Source of the DNA: Streptomyces sp. ICBB 8177
GTDB taxonomy: Bacteria; Actinomycetota; Actinomycetes; Streptomycetales; Streptomycetaceae
Assembly (NCBI RefSeq): GCF_003144095.1
Contig: NZ_NSKH01000023.1
Span: 62,001 to 126,000, forward strand
Reading direction: 5' to 3'
Length of the DNA stretch: 64,000 bases
This document shows positions 28,675-38,027 of the stretch, piece by piece; the stretch's first letter is position 1; the number at the start of each line of letters is the position of its first letter. The translations under genes and the position numbers were made by a program. The notes beneath the pieces were generated by a model. It made no database searches and had not been told where the DNA came from. It saw only the letters and a program-made list of their open reading frames with translations.

Positions 28675-28702
28675 GTCCGAATCGTTAAATCGGACGATCC
28701 GA
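28675..28702. promoter_or_regulatory. Dyad cluster upstream of the SPFH gene
   Basis: GTCCGA (28675-28680) and TCGGAC (28690-28695) are perfect 6-base arms around an AT-rich 9-base centre. TCGGA-CGA-TCCGA (28690-28702) overlaps the right arm. The site lies in the low-GC part of the intergenic region, about 100 bases before the small upstream ORF. Confidence 0.3.
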
Positions 28703-28794
28703 CTCGCCTACTGACATTCCATCCTTTTTGTTCCCTTTCTGGGCAGGATGGGGTAGTGAAGGTCAGAGGGCTGGGTTACGGGAGGAGCGGTGTC

Positions 28795-28872
28795 GTGTTC
28801 ATACCGTTGATCGAGCGTGTCCCCGGTGCGGGGCTGACCGGACGTCAGGGCCGTCGCGGAGCTGCGGCGTGA
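28795..28872 (+). CDS. 25-codon upstream ORF coupled to the SPFH gene
   Basis: GTG at 28795 has the best ribosome site in the area (GGGAGGAG, 7 bases upstream) and opens a 25-residue ORF beginning MFIPLIERVPG. Its stop overlaps the GTG start of the SPFH gene (GTGA at 28869-28872), while that GTG has no good ribosome site of its own. It could be a leader peptide that couples translation. Alternatively it could be the real N-terminus separated by a frameshift. No match to a known leader is recognised. Confidence 0.45.
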   Translation: MFIPLIERVPGAGLTGRQGRRGAAA

Positions 28873-30182
28873 AGGCGTCGTCGGCGGCCGGGACCGCCAC
28901 CGCGACCGCGTTCACCGCGACCGGCAACCCGGCGCTGCCCTTCTCCGGGGGCCGCAGGGCCGGTTTTACGGGCGCGCCGGCGCCGGTGGGCCCCGGCGGA
29001 CTGGTCACCCCGCCGGGGGCGGACACCGGCGGTCCAGCGGCGGGGCTGTCCCGAGCCGTCGCGGCCGCGCTGGAGGACACCGCGGAACTCGCCGCCGTCC
29101 GCGAGCCGGACGAGCCGCGGGCTGCCCAGGACTCGCGGGAGCCTGCCGACCCGAACGCCCCGGACGACCCGCACGATCCCGACGGCCCGCACGAGGCGCC
29201 GCCGGAGTCCCGCTCCCGCACGCCGCGGGAGTCGGGGGCCGTCGCCGGGGCGCCGGGGGAGCGGCAGGGATACAGCAGGCCCGGCGGTCCCGCCGTGGTG
29301 GCCGGGTGCGCCGCCGTCGCGGGGGCGTTGTGGACGGTGTGGCGGCTCGGGGTGCTGCCCGCGCACATGGCGGGCTTCACCGTGCTGCCCGCGCCCCCGG
29401 CGACGCCTGGCGCGGGGCACGCCGCCGGAATGTGGGGCGCGGCGATGCTGCTGGCCGCGTTCGCCGCGTACTGCGTCGGCGGGCTGACCCGCGGCAGGCC
29501 CGGCACCGTCTGGCTGCTGACCCGCTGCGGCGCCTATCGGGGCACCGTCCGCCGCACCGGGCTGCTGTGGATCAACCCGCTGCTCGGCCGTCGCCGGGTC
29601 GACGTGCGGCTGCGGCACTGGCGCAGCCGTCCGCTGGAGGCCGCCGACGCGGGCGGCGCCCGGCTGCACGTCACCGTGCTGCTGGTCTGGCGGGTGCGCG
29701 ACACCGCGAAGGCCTGCTTCGCGGTGGACGACTGCGAGCGCTACCTGCGCGAGCAGGTGGAGGGCACGGTGACCCGGGTGCTATCCCGTCTACCCGCCGA
29801 CGACTTCCGGGGCACCGGGCGCACCCTGCGCGACACCGAGTACGTGGGCGACGCGCTGACCCGGGCGCTGGCCCGGGAGATGCGGCCGGTGGGCATCGAG
29901 GTCTTCTCCGCCCGCCCGGTGCGGATCGCGTACGCGCCGGAGGTCGCCGAGGTGATGCGCCGCCGCCACCTGGCGGTCCTGGACGCGCGGCGCCGCAGGG
30001 CGGTCCTGGACGACGTGGTCGCCTCGGTCGCCGAGACGGTGCGCGGCCTGACCGAACGCGGTCTGGTCGAGTTGGACGACGGGGAGCGCAAGGCCTTGGT
30101 CAAGGACCTCACCGTGGCCTTCTGCACGGCGAGCGCCACCAGCATGACCAGGACCCCCGGCACCGCCCGCCGCACCCCGTAG
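28869..30182 (+). CDS. SPFH/Band 7 domain membrane protein
   Basis: 437 residues. An N-terminal low-complexity Ala/Pro/Asp-rich region (about 1-135) is followed by two hydrophobic segments (about 138-155 and 190-207). An SPFH (stomatin/prohibitin/flotillin) domain covers about 210-400: GAYRGTVRRTGLLWINPLLGRRRVDVRL, LHVTVLLVWRVRDTAKACFAVDD. SPFH proteins form membrane-associated oligomers that organise microdomains. GTG 28869 is taken because it overlaps the small upstream ORF; the same frame stays open further left, but that region reads like non-coding sequence. The disordered N-terminus is unusual for the family. Confidence 0.75.
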   Translation: MKASSAAGTATATAFTATGNPALPFSGGRRAGFTGAPAPVGPGGLVTPPGADTGGPAAGLSRAVAAALEDTAELAAVREPDEPRAAQDSREPADPNAPDDPHDPDGPHEAPPESRSRTPRESGAVAGAPGERQGYSRPGGPAVVAGCAAVAGALWTVWRLGVLPAHMAGFTVLPAPPATPGAGHAAGMWGAAMLLAAFAAYCVGGLTRGRPGTVWLLTRCGAYRGTVRRTGLLWINPLLGRRRVDVRLRHWRSRPLEAADAGGARLHVTVLLVWRVRDTAKACFAVDDCERYLREQVEGTVTRVLSRLPADDFRGTGRTLRDTEYVGDALTRALAREMRPVGIEVFSARPVRIAYAPEVAEVMRRRHLAVLDARRRRAVLDDVVASVAETVRGLTERGLVELDDGERKALVKDLTVAFCTASATSMTRTPGTARRTP

Positions 30183-30190
30183 CCGGCGAC

Positions 30191-30233
30191 GCGCGGGGCC
30201 CGTACGGCAGTCGACCGTACGGGCCCCGACGCG
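30191..30233. terminator. Bidirectional terminator hairpin between the SPFH and fadB genes
   Basis: CGGGGCCCGTACGG (30194-30207) pairs perfectly with CCGTACGGGCCCCG (30215-30228) over a 7-base loop. GCG/CGC pairs flank the stem. It sits between two convergent genes. Confidence 0.7.
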
Positions 30234-30250
30234 TCGGAGTGCGAGGCGCC

Positions 30251-32377
30251 TTACGCCGGGACGCTCGCCACGCCCGGGGCGAGGAACGGCTTGCCGTTCA
30301 CCCGCTGCGAGACGCCCTCGCGGTCCAGGTACGGGGTGATGCCGCCCAGGTGGAACGGCCAGCCCGCACCGGTGATCAGGCACAGGTCGATGTCCTGCGC
30401 CTCGGCGACCACGCCCTCGTCCAGCATGATGCCGATCTCCTGCGCCACCGCGTCGAGCACGCGCTCGCGCACCTGCTCCTCGGTGAGCTTGACGTCGCCC
30501 TGCTCCAGCAGCGCGGCGACCTCCGGGTCCAGCTCCGGCTTGCCGGAATCGTAGACGTAGAACCCGCGCTTGCCCGCCTCCACGACCGCCTTGAGGTTCG
30601 GGGAGACCGTGAAGCGGTCGGGGAACGCGCCGTGCAGCGTCTCGGAGACGTGCAGACCGATCGCCGGGCCGACCAGCTCCAGCAGCACCAGCGGCGACAT
30701 CGGCAGACCCAGCGGCTCGATCGCCCGCTCGGCGACGGCGACCTCGGTGCCCTCGTCGATGACGTTCTGGATCTCGCCCATGAAGCGGGTCAGGATGCGG
30801 TTGACCACGAACGCCGGGGCGTCCTTGACCAGCACCGCGGTCTTCTTCAGCTTCTTCGCCACGGCGAACGCGGTGGCCAGCGACGCGTCGTCGGTCTTCT
30901 CGCCGCGCACGATCTCCAGCAGCGGCAGGATCGCGACCGGGTTGAAGAAGTGGAAGCCCACGACCCGCTCGGGGTGCTTGAGCTTCGAGGCCATCTCGGA
31001 GACCGACAGCGACGAGGTGTTGGTGGCCAGGATGGTCTCCGGCTTCACCACCGCCTCGACCTCGGCGAACACCTGCTGCTTGACGCCGATCTCCTCGAAG
31101 ACCGCCTCGATGACGAAGTCCGCGTCACCGAACGCCTCGGCCTTGTCCAGCGAACCGGTCACCAGCGCCTTGAGGCGGTTGGCCTTGTCGCCGTTGACGC
31201 GCCCCTTGGCCAGCAGCTTGTCGATCTCGCCGTGGACGTAGCCGACGCCCTTGTCGATCCGCGCCTGGTCGATGTCGGTCAGCACGACCGGCACCTCCAG
31301 GCGGCGGGCGAACAGCAGCGCCAGCTGCGAGGCCATCAGGCCCGCGCCGACCACGCCGACCTTGGTCACCGGGCGCGCGAGGTTCTTGTCCGGCGCTCCG
31401 GCCGGGCGCTTGCCGCGCTTTTGGACCAGGTTGAACGCGTAGATGCCGCTGCGCAGTTCGCCGCCCATGATCAGGTCGGCCAGCGCGGTGTCCTCCGCGT
31501 CGAAGCCCTGACCCAGATCGCCGTTCTTCGCCGCCGCGATGATGTCCAGCGCCCGGTAGGCGGCCGGAGCCGCGCCGTGCACCTTGCCGTCCGCGATGAA
31601 CCGGCCGCGCGCGACCGCCTGGTCCCAGGCGTCGCCACGGTCGATCTCGGGACGGACGACCTGGATCTCGCCCTTGAGCACCGAGGCCGTCCAGGCCAGC
31701 GACTGCTCCAGGAAGTCCGCGCCGTCGAACAGCGCGTCGGCGATGCCGAGTTCGAAGACCTGCTCGCCCTTGAGCTGCTTGTTCTGGTTGAGCGAGTTCT
31801 CGATGATGACGGAGACCGCGCGGTCCGCGCCGATCAGGTTCGGCAGCAGCGTGCAGCCGCCCCAGCCGGGCACCAGGCCGAGGAAGACCTCGGGCAGTGA
31901 GAACGCGGGCAGCGCGCGGGAGACCGTGCGGTACTGGCAGTGCAGGCCGACCTCGACGCCGCCGCCCATCGCCGCGCCGTTGTAGTACGCGAAGGTGGGC
32001 ACGGCGAGCGTGGCGAGGCGCTTGAAGACGTCGTGGCCGCCCTTGCCGATGGCCAGCGCGTCCTCGTGCCGCTTCAGCAGCTCGACGCCCTTGAGGTCCG
32101 CGCCGACCGCGAAGATGAACGGCTTGCCGGTGACGCCGACACCGACGATCTCGCCCGCGGCGGCCTCCTTCTCCACCTGGTCGATGGCCGCGTTCAGGTT
32201 GCCCAGCGACTGCGGGCCGAAGGTGGTCGGCTTGGTGTGGTCGAAGCCGTTGTCCAGCGTGATCAGCGCGAAGCGGCCCGCGCCGGACGGCAGGTCGAGG
32301 TGGCGTACGTGCGCCGACGTGACGACCTCGTCGGGGAACAGCTCGGCCGCGCCCTTCAACAGCTCAGCGGTGCTCAC
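30251..32377 (-). CDS. fadB: Fatty-acid oxidation complex alpha subunit (enoyl-CoA hydratase / 3-hydroxyacyl-CoA dehydrogenase)
   Basis: 708 residues. The N-terminal crotonase domain (about 1-310) has the oxyanion segment YYNGAAMGGGVEVGL. The dehydrogenase half starts near 335 with the NAD-binding GVVGAGLMASQLALLF, then NTSSLSVSE, and ends with the 3HCDH C-terminal helices (DAPAFVVNRILTRFMGE). It hydrates enoyl-CoA and oxidises the 3-hydroxyacyl-CoA in beta-oxidation. The GTG at 32377 has GGAGG 6 bases upstream, and it overlaps the thiolase stop by 4 bases. Its partner is the thiolase encoded just upstream. Confidence 0.92.
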   Translation of the reverse strand: MSTAELLKGAAELFPDEVVTSAHVRHLDLPSGAGRFALITLDNGFDHTKPTTFGPQSLGNLNAAIDQVEKEAAAGEIVGVGVTGKPFIFAVGADLKGVELLKRHEDALAIGKGGHDVFKRLATLAVPTFAYYNGAAMGGGVEVGLHCQYRTVSRALPAFSLPEVFLGLVPGWGGCTLLPNLIGADRAVSVIIENSLNQNKQLKGEQVFELGIADALFDGADFLEQSLAWTASVLKGEIQVVRPEIDRGDAWDQAVARGRFIADGKVHGAAPAAYRALDIIAAAKNGDLGQGFDAEDTALADLIMGGELRSGIYAFNLVQKRGKRPAGAPDKNLARPVTKVGVVGAGLMASQLALLFARRLEVPVVLTDIDQARIDKGVGYVHGEIDKLLAKGRVNGDKANRLKALVTGSLDKAEAFGDADFVIEAVFEEIGVKQQVFAEVEAVVKPETILATNTSSLSVSEMASKLKHPERVVGFHFFNPVAILPLLEIVRGEKTDDASLATAFAVAKKLKKTAVLVKDAPAFVVNRILTRFMGEIQNVIDEGTEVAVAERAIEPLGLPMSPLVLLELVGPAIGLHVSETLHGAFPDRFTVSPNLKAVVEAGKRGFYVYDSGKPELDPEVAALLEQGDVKLTEEQVRERVLDAVAQEIGIMLDEGVVAEAQDIDLCLITGAGWPFHLGGITPYLDREGVSQRVNGKPFLAPGVASVPA

Positions 32378-33594
32378 TTGCTTCCTCCGTCGAAGTGCGG
32401 GTTCTCCCAGATCACGGTGCCGCCCATGCCGAAGCCGACGCACATGGTGGTCAGGCCGTAGCGGACGTGCGGCTGCTCCTCGAACTGGCGGGCCAGCTGC
32501 GTCATCAGCCGCACGCCGGAGGAGGCCAGCGGGTGGCCGAACGCGATCGCGCCGCCGTACTGGTTGACGCGCGGGTCGTCGTCGGCGATGCCGTAGTGGT
32601 CGAGCAGCGCGAGCACCTGGACGGCGAACGCCTCGTTGACCTCGAACAGGCCGATGTCGTCGATGGTCAGGCCCGCTTTGGCGAGTGCCTTCTCGGTCGA
32701 CGGGATCGGGCCGAAGCCCATCACCTCGGGCTCGACGCCGGCGAAGGAGTAGGAGACCAGCCGCATCCGGACCGGCAGTTCCAGCTCGCGGGCGACGTCC
32801 TCGGCGGCCAGCAGCGAGGCGGTGGCGCCGTCGTTGAGACCGGCGGCGTTGCCCGCCGTGACCCGTCCGTGCGCGCGGAACGGGGTCTTGAGGCCCGCCA
32901 GGTTCTCCAGCGTGGTGCCCGGGCGCATCGGCTCGTCGGCGGTGGCCAGACCCCAGCCGGTCTCCCCGGCCTCCGGGGAGGTGCGGCGGATGGCGATCGG
33001 CACCAGGTCCTGCTGGATCTTGCCGTTGGCGTAGGCCTTCGCGGCCTTCTCCTGGCTGCGCACGGCGTACTCGTCGGCACGCAGCTTGGTGATGTGCGGG
33101 AAGCGGTCGTGCAGGTTCTCCGCCGTCATGCCCATGAACATGGCGGACTCGTCGACCAGCTTCTCGGAGACGAAGCGCGGGTTGGGGTCGACGCCCTCGC
33201 CCATCGGGTGGCGGCCCATGTGCTCCACGCCACCGGCGACCACGACGTCGTACGCGCCGAAGGCGATGCCGCCCGCGGTGGTGGTCACCGCGGTCATCGC
33301 GCCCGCGCACATGCGGTCGATGGCGAAGCCGGGCACGGTCGTCGGCAGCCCGGCGAGGATGCCGGCCGTGCGGCCGATGGTCAGGCCCTGGTCGCCGATC
33401 TGCGTGGTGGCGGCGATCGCGACCTCGTCGATGCGGGCGGGGTCCAGGTCCGGGTTGCGCCGCAGCAGCTCCCGGATGCACTTGATCACCAGATCGTCGG
33501 CGCGGGTCTCGTGGTAGATGCCCTTCGGGCCCGCCTTGCCGAACGGGGTGCGGACGCCGTCGACGAAGACGACGTCCCTAGCGGTACGAGGCAC
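32374..33594 (-). CDS. fadA: Acetyl-CoA acyltransferase (thiolase)
   Basis: 406 residues with all thiolase catalytic elements: nucleophile C96 in DRMCAGAM, the GHP histidine in AFGHPLASSG, and the second cysteine C385 in MCVGFGMGG. It releases acetyl-CoA from 3-ketoacyl-CoA. GTG 33594 follows GGAGGAGAGCCAAC. The gene is translationally coupled to fadB. A short dyad 72-87 bases upstream of the start (33666-33681) is a candidate regulatory site for the operon. Confidence 0.92.
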   Translation of the reverse strand: MPRTARDVVFVDGVRTPFGKAGPKGIYHETRADDLVIKCIRELLRRNPDLDPARIDEVAIAATTQIGDQGLTIGRTAGILAGLPTTVPGFAIDRMCAGAMTAVTTTAGGIAFGAYDVVVAGGVEHMGRHPMGEGVDPNPRFVSEKLVDESAMFMGMTAENLHDRFPHITKLRADEYAVRSQEKAAKAYANGKIQQDLVPIAIRRTSPEAGETGWGLATADEPMRPGTTLENLAGLKTPFRAHGRVTAGNAAGLNDGATASLLAAEDVARELELPVRMRLVSYSFAGVEPEVMGFGPIPSTEKALAKAGLTIDDIGLFEVNEAFAVQVLALLDHYGIADDDPRVNQYGGAIAFGHPLASSGVRLMTQLARQFEEQPHVRYGLTTMCVGFGMGGTVIWENPHFDGGSK

Positions 33595-33665
33595 GTTGGC
33601 TCTCCTCCAGATGCGGGGGCGCTGCGGGAGCCGCCACGAGTACGACGGCGGCTCACCCCCATCAT

Positions 33666-33681
33666 GCTACTTGCGAGTAAC
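33666..33681. promoter_or_regulatory. Operator-like dyad upstream of fadAB
   Basis: GCTACT-TGCG-AGTAAC: five of six arm positions pair, with a perfect TACTTGCGAGTA core. It lies in the AT-richer leader of fadA. TTACT/AGTAA dyads are typical of TetR-type fatty-acid regulators in actinobacteria, but no such regulator is adjacent. Confidence 0.35.
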
Positions 33682-33801
33682 CAACGTGCCCAGTCCCCCC
33701 ACCGCAAGCGGTGAAGGTCACACCCGCGGGAGGATTGGCGCCACGCCTCCTTGACCCGCCGCCGCGCTTCGGGGCCTGCGCTACGGCTCCAGGGCCTGGC
33801 G

Positions 33802-35049
33802 CTACGCCTCCGGGGCCGGGGTGCGCAGCGCCTTCGCGATCACGTCCGCGACCAGGCCGACCTGCCACGGCCGGGCGCCGCGCTCGCGCAGCCGCTCGGC
33901 GACCGCTTCCGGCGTCGGGTCGGCGGGCGGCTCCCAGCACAGTCGGCGCACGATGTCCGGCGCGATCAGGTTCTCCTGCGGCAGGCCCAGTCGCTCGGCC
34001 TCGGCGGTCACGGCGGCGCGGGCGGCGGCGAGCCGGGCGGCGGCGGCCGGATCGCGGTCGGCCCAGGAACGCGGCGGCGGCGGTCCGGACGGCGCGGGCC
34101 CCGGCTGCGGCAGGTCGCGCTCCGGCATGGCCTTCACCCGTTCCACGGCGTCCTGCCAGACCTCCAGCTGGCGGCGGCCGACCCGGTTGCCGAAACCGGG
34201 CAGCGCCGCCAGGGCGTGCACGTTGGCCGGCACGGCCAGGGCGGCGGCCACGATGGCCGCGTCGGTCAGGACCCGGCCGGGGGAGACGTCCCGCTCCCGG
34301 GCGATCCGGTCGCGCAGCGTCCACAACTCCCGTACGACGCCCAGCTGCCGGCGGCGCCTGACCTTGTGCATCCCCGAGGTGCGGCGCCACGGGTCGGTGC
34401 GCGGGGCGGGCGGCGGGGCGGCGGCGATCGCGGCGAACTCCTGCAACGCCCACTCCAGCTTGCCCTGTTCGCGCAGTTCCGCCTCCAGCGCGTCGCGCAG
34501 GTCCACCAGCAGCTCGACGTCGAGCGCGGCGTAGCGCAGCCAGGGCTCGGGCAGCGGCCGGGTCGACCAGTCGACCGCCGAGTGCCCCTTCTCCAGCGCG
34601 TACCCGAGCACGCTCTCGACCATCGCGCCGAGGCCGACCCGGGGGAACCCGGCCAGCCGTCCGGCCAGTTCGGTGTCGAAGAGCCGGCGCGGGCGCATCC
34701 CGATCTCGGCCAGGCACGGCAGGTCCTGGGTCGCCGCGTGCAGGATCCATTCGGCGTCGGCGACGGCGTCGCCCAGCGCGGTCAGGTCACCGCAGGCGAT
34801 GGGGTCGATCAGCGCGGTCCCAGCTCCGGCCCGGCGCAGCTGGACCAGGTAGGCCCGCTGCCCGTAGCGGTAACCGGATGCGCGCTCGGCGTCGACGGCG
34901 ACAGGTCCGGAGCCGGCGGCGAACGCCGCCACCACCTCGGCGAGGGCTTCCGGGCTGGCGGTCACCGGCGGGATGCCCTCGCGCGGATCCAGCAGCGGGA
35001 CCGGCGCCGGGATGTCTTCGCTTGCTGCGGTCTCTCGGGCGTCGGTCAC
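33802..35049 (-). CDS. rnd: Ribonuclease D family 3'-5' exoribonuclease
   Basis: 415 residues. The DEDD exonuclease domain shows VAVDAERASG (D53, E55), the second aspartate in AATQDLPCLAEIG, and the Exo III tyrosine motif RYAALDVELL. An HRDC domain follows (about 215-295, beginning RELWTLRDRIARERDVSP). RNase D trims RNA 3' ends, including tRNA precursors. It lies upstream of fadAB on the same strand with a 207-base gap, so it is probably a separate transcript. The C-terminal 20 codons contain near-repeats of GCGCTACG and GGGCCTG on the plus strand. Confidence 0.87.
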   Translation of the reverse strand: MTDARETAASEDIPAPVPLLDPREGIPPVTASPEALAEVVAAFAAGSGPVAVDAERASGYRYGQRAYLVQLRRAGAGTALIDPIACGDLTALGDAVADAEWILHAATQDLPCLAEIGMRPRRLFDTELAGRLAGFPRVGLGAMVESVLGYALEKGHSAVDWSTRPLPEPWLRYAALDVELLVDLRDALEAELREQGKLEWALQEFAAIAAAPPPAPRTDPWRRTSGMHKVRRRRQLGVVRELWTLRDRIARERDVSPGRVLTDAAIVAAALAVPANVHALAALPGFGNRVGRRQLEVWQDAVERVKAMPERDLPQPGPAPSGPPPPRSWADRDPAAAARLAAARAAVTAEAERLGLPQENLIAPDIVRRLCWEPPADPTPEAVAERLRERGARPWQVGLVADVIAKALRTPAPEA

Positions 35050-35185
35050 CCGTCAAGGGTAGCCGGGCCCGCCGGGGGCGGACCCGGCGCGATGTTCCGT
35101 CCCGTGGAAACCCGGGGCGTCCCGGCGCAGCGGAACGCCTGCCGCCGGAACGTTCCGTCGGCAGGCGTTCGAATCCGCTGGGGCG

Positions 35186-35848
35186 TCAGTGGATGATGCC
35201 GGTGCGCAGAGCCACCGCCACCATCCCGGCGCGGTCACCGGTGCCCAGCTTGCGGGCGATGCGGGCGAGGTGGCTCTTGACGGTGAGCGCGGACAGGCCC
35301 ATCGAGACGCCGATCGCCTTGTTGGACTGGCCCTCGGCGACCAGCCGCAGCACCTCCACCTCGCGGCCGGACAGCTCGCGGTAGCCGCCGGGGTGGCCCG
35401 GGGCGCCCGGGGGGCGGCGCTGCATGCGGGCGCCGGGCGCGCCGATCGGGGCGGCGCCGGGGCGCTGGGCGAGGCCGATGTTGGTCCGGGTGCCGGTGAC
35501 CACGTAGCCCTTGACGCCGCCGGCCAGCGCGTTGCGCACCGCGCCGATGTCGTCGGCGGCCGACAGCGCCAGGCCGTTGGGCCAGCCCGCCGCCCGGGTC
35601 TCCGCGAGGAGGGTCAGCCCGGAACCGTCGGGCAGGTGGACGTCGGCGACGCAGATGTCGCGTGGCGTGCCGACCCGGGGGCGGGCCTCCGCGATGGACG
35701 ACGCTTCGATCACGTCACGGACGCCGAGCGCCCACAGATGCCGGGTGACAGTGCTGCGGACGCGGGGGTCGGCGACGACGACCATGGCCGTCGGCTTGAT
35801 CGGGCGGTAGGCGACCAGGCTTGTGGGGTGGTCGAGAAGAACCGACAC
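35186..35848 (-). CDS. LuxR-type response regulator with atypical receiver domain
   Basis: 220 residues. The receiver domain (about 20-125) has the phosphoacceptor region [14 protein letters not shown] and the conserved lysine in GGVKGYVV. At the N-terminal acidic pocket only one aspartate is seen ([10 protein letters not shown] instead of a DD pair), so phosphorylation may be weak or absent. A linker rich in Gly/Pro/Arg leads to a GerE/LuxR helix-turn-helix ([23 protein letters not shown], about 157 on). No histidine kinase gene is adjacent, making it an orphan regulator. Divergent from the 368-base region that follows. Confidence 0.82.
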   Translation of the reverse strand: MSVLLDHPTSLVAYRPIKPTAMVVVADPRVRSTVTRHLWALGVRDVIEASSIAEARPRVGTPRDICVADVHLPDGSGLTLLAETRAAGWPNGLALSAADDIGAVRNALAGGVKGYVVTGTRTNIGLAQRPGAAPIGAPGARMQRRPPGAPGHPGGYRELSGREVEVLRLVAEGQSNKAIGVSMGLSALTVKSHLARIARKLGTGDRAGMVAVALRTGIIH

Positions 35849-36216
35849 CGGGCCTCCTGTGCAGTGGCGGACCGCGTCCGGCGAGGGGAGGGCCGGCGGG
35901 TACCGCGAGGATTAGTGGTCACAGTCCTCTTCGGCAGTATGTGAACCCGGCTTTAGAGAAAGATCACGATTTATTCGGTAATGTTCCGGGCAAGAAGGAC
36001 CGCCAAGCGATCGTTTTCGAGCGGAAGTGCGACAGCTGCGGTCATCTGACGGGCTGTCGTGGCGGCTCCAGGCCGATCGTCGCACCGAGCCGGGCGAAGA
36101 TCGCGGCGGGCCGGGCGAAGGGCGGCGAAGCGCGGGCGAAGACCCCGCGATCCGGGCCCGGCGGCGCTCGTGCCGGACTCGGGGCGGGATCCGGCCGGAT
36201 GGCCGGATTCAGTCCA
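35849..36216. other. 368-base intergenic region, no convincing gene
   Basis: The first part (35930-36010) is AT-rich and probably holds the response-regulator promoter. Further right GGGCGAAG recurs at 36092, 36113 and 36134, exactly 21 bases apart. Several frames are open through it but none has a ribosome site, codon bias or recognisable protein. The right side is the 3' flank of the DUF3000 gene. Confidence 0.5.
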
Positions 36217-36840
36217 TCACCTCGGCCCGCGGCGGTTCGGCAGCGACACGACCCCGCCGCCCTGCTCGGCGCCCGCCGACGGCGGCAGCCCCGCACCCGC
36301 GCACAGCAGCTCGCACCACGCCGTCAGGTGCGCCGCGGCGTCCGGCCCGCCCGCCGCGGTGTCCTGCGGCGTCCACGAGGCGCGCACCTCGATCTGGGTG
36401 CTGTCCGGGCGCTCCGCGAGCGCGCCGAAGTAGTGCGAGGAACTGCGCGAGACCGTGCCGCTCGGCTCGCAGTACGCCGCGCCGCGCGCCGCCAGCGCGC
36501 CGGTCAGCCACGACCAGCACACCTCCGGCAGCAACGGGTCCGCCGCCATCTCCGGCTCCAGGTCCGCCCGGGCCAGCGTCACCACCCGGAACGTGCCGTT
36601 CCAGGCCTCCTGCCCGGCCGGGTCGTGCAGCAGCACCAGCCGTCCGTCCGCCAGTTCCTCCCCCTCCACGAGCACCGACGCCTCCACCGCGCAGGCGTAC
36701 GGAGCGAGCTTGCGGGGCGCCGGCATCGGCGCCAGTTCCACCTCCGGCCGCACCCGAGCCGCCCGCAGCGTGCCGACCGCCCGCTGGAACACCAGTGGTG
36801 CCCCGTCCCCGTCATCGGAGTGCCCCTGTGCCGCTGCCAT
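36217..36840 (-). CDS. DUF3000 family protein
   Basis: 207 residues, soluble. Characteristic stretches are [42 protein letters not shown], and [22 protein letters not shown], which I recognise as DUF3000, an actinobacterial family of unknown function. It sits next to hemE in streptomycetes, divergently, as here (90 bases between starts). The ATG at 36840 is the first methionine consistent with family length. Confidence 0.8.
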   Translation of the reverse strand: MAAAQGHSDDGDGAPLVFQRAVGTLRAARVRPEVELAPMPAPRKLAPYACAVEASVLVEGEELADGRLVLLHDPAGQEAWNGTFRVVTLARADLEPEMAADPLLPEVCWSWLTGALAARGAAYCEPSGTVSRSSSHYFGALAERPDSTQIEVRASWTPQDTAAGGPDAAAHLTAWCELLCAGAGLPPSAGAEQGGGVVSLPNRRGPR

Positions 36841-36930
36841 GCCCGGAAGACTAGGCCGCCCGCACCGCCGCGTACGGGAAGACCGTGGGTGCGGCGGGTC
36901 GCTCCATCGGCCCATGCGAAGATTCACCCC

Positions 36931-38004
36931 GTGAGTGCTGACGAGCGAGCCACCGCCGACCACCGCCCCGCCTCCGCGACCGCGGGGTCCGCGTTCATCC
37001 GCGCCTGCCGGCGCGAGCCGGTCCCGCACACCCCGGTGTGGTTCATGCGGCAGGCCGGGCGCTCCCTGCCGGAGTACCACAAGGTCCGCGAGGGCGTCGG
37101 GATGCTCGAGTCCTGCGCGCGCCCCGACCTCGTCACCGAGATCACCCTCCAGCCGGTGCGCCGGCACAAGGTCGACGCCGCCATCTACTTCAGCGACATC
37201 GTCGTGCCGCTCAAGGCCATCGGGCTCGACCTCGACATCAAACCGGGCGTCGGCCCGGTCGTCGCCGAGCCGGTCCGCACCCGCGCCGACCTCGACCGGC
37301 TGCGGCCGCTGGAGCCGGACGACGTGCCGTACGTGACCGAGGCGATCGGCATGCTCACCGCCGAACTGGGCGCCACCCCGCTGATCGGCTTCGCGGGCGC
37401 GCCGTTCACCCTCGCGAGCTACCTCGTCGAGGGCGGCCCGTCACGCAACCACGAGCGCACCAAGGCCATGATGTACGGCGACCCGCAGCTGTGGGCCGAA
37501 CTGCTGGACCGGCTCGCCGCCATCACCTCAGCGTTCCTGAAGGTCCAGATCGAGGCCGGCGCCTCGGCCGTGCAGCTGTTCGACTCCTGGGTCGGCGCGC
37601 TGGCCCCCGACGACTACCGCCGCTCCGTCATGCCCGCCTCCGCCAAGGTCTTCGACGCGGTCGCCGGGTACGACGTGCCGCGCATCCACTTCGGGGTCGG
37701 CAGCGGCGAACTGCTCGGGCTGATGGGCGAGGCCGGCGCCGACGTGGTGGGCGTCGACTGGCGGGTGCCGCTGAACGAGGCGACCCGGCGGGTCGGCCCC
37801 GGCAAGGCGCTTCAGGGCAACCTCGACCCGGCCGTCCTGTTCGCGCCGCGGACCGCCGTGGAGACCAAGGCGCGCGAGGTGCTGCACGCCGCGCAGGCCG
37901 CGCCCGGCCACGTGTTCAACCTGGGTCACGGCGTGCTGCCGACCACCGACCCCGACGCGCTGACCGCGCTCGTGGACTTCGTCCACACCACGACCGAGCG
38001 CTGA
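36931..38004 (+). CDS. hemE: Uroporphyrinogen decarboxylase
   Basis: 357 residues, normal length. Signature segments are [14 protein letters not shown] near residue 30, [16 protein letters not shown], and [13 protein letters not shown]. It converts uroporphyrinogen III to coproporphyrinogen III in haem synthesis. The GTG at 36931 lacks a Shine-Dalgarno site, so leaderless or weak initiation is likely. It is followed after 23 bases by the porphyrinogen oxidase gene and then by hemQ, a coproporphyrin-branch order. Confidence 0.92.
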   Translation: MSADERATADHRPASATAGSAFIRACRREPVPHTPVWFMRQAGRSLPEYHKVREGVGMLESCARPDLVTEITLQPVRRHKVDAAIYFSDIVVPLKAIGLDLDIKPGVGPVVAEPVRTRADLDRLRPLEPDDVPYVTEAIGMLTAELGATPLIGFAGAPFTLASYLVEGGPSRNHERTKAMMYGDPQLWAELLDRLAAITSAFLKVQIEAGASAVQLFDSWVGALAPDDYRRSVMPASAKVFDAVAGYDVPRIHFGVGSGELLGLMGEAGADVVGVDWRVPLNEATRRVGPGKALQGNLDPAVLFAPRTAVETKAREVLHAAQAAPGHVFNLGHGVLPTTDPDALTALVDFVHTTTER

Positions 38005-38027
38005 GAGCCGGTGGCACAGTGGACGGC

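Noticed and set aside
28728-28868. Longer SPFH start from 28728
   Set aside because: No ribosome site, and the reading overlaps a better-supported small ORF in another frame.
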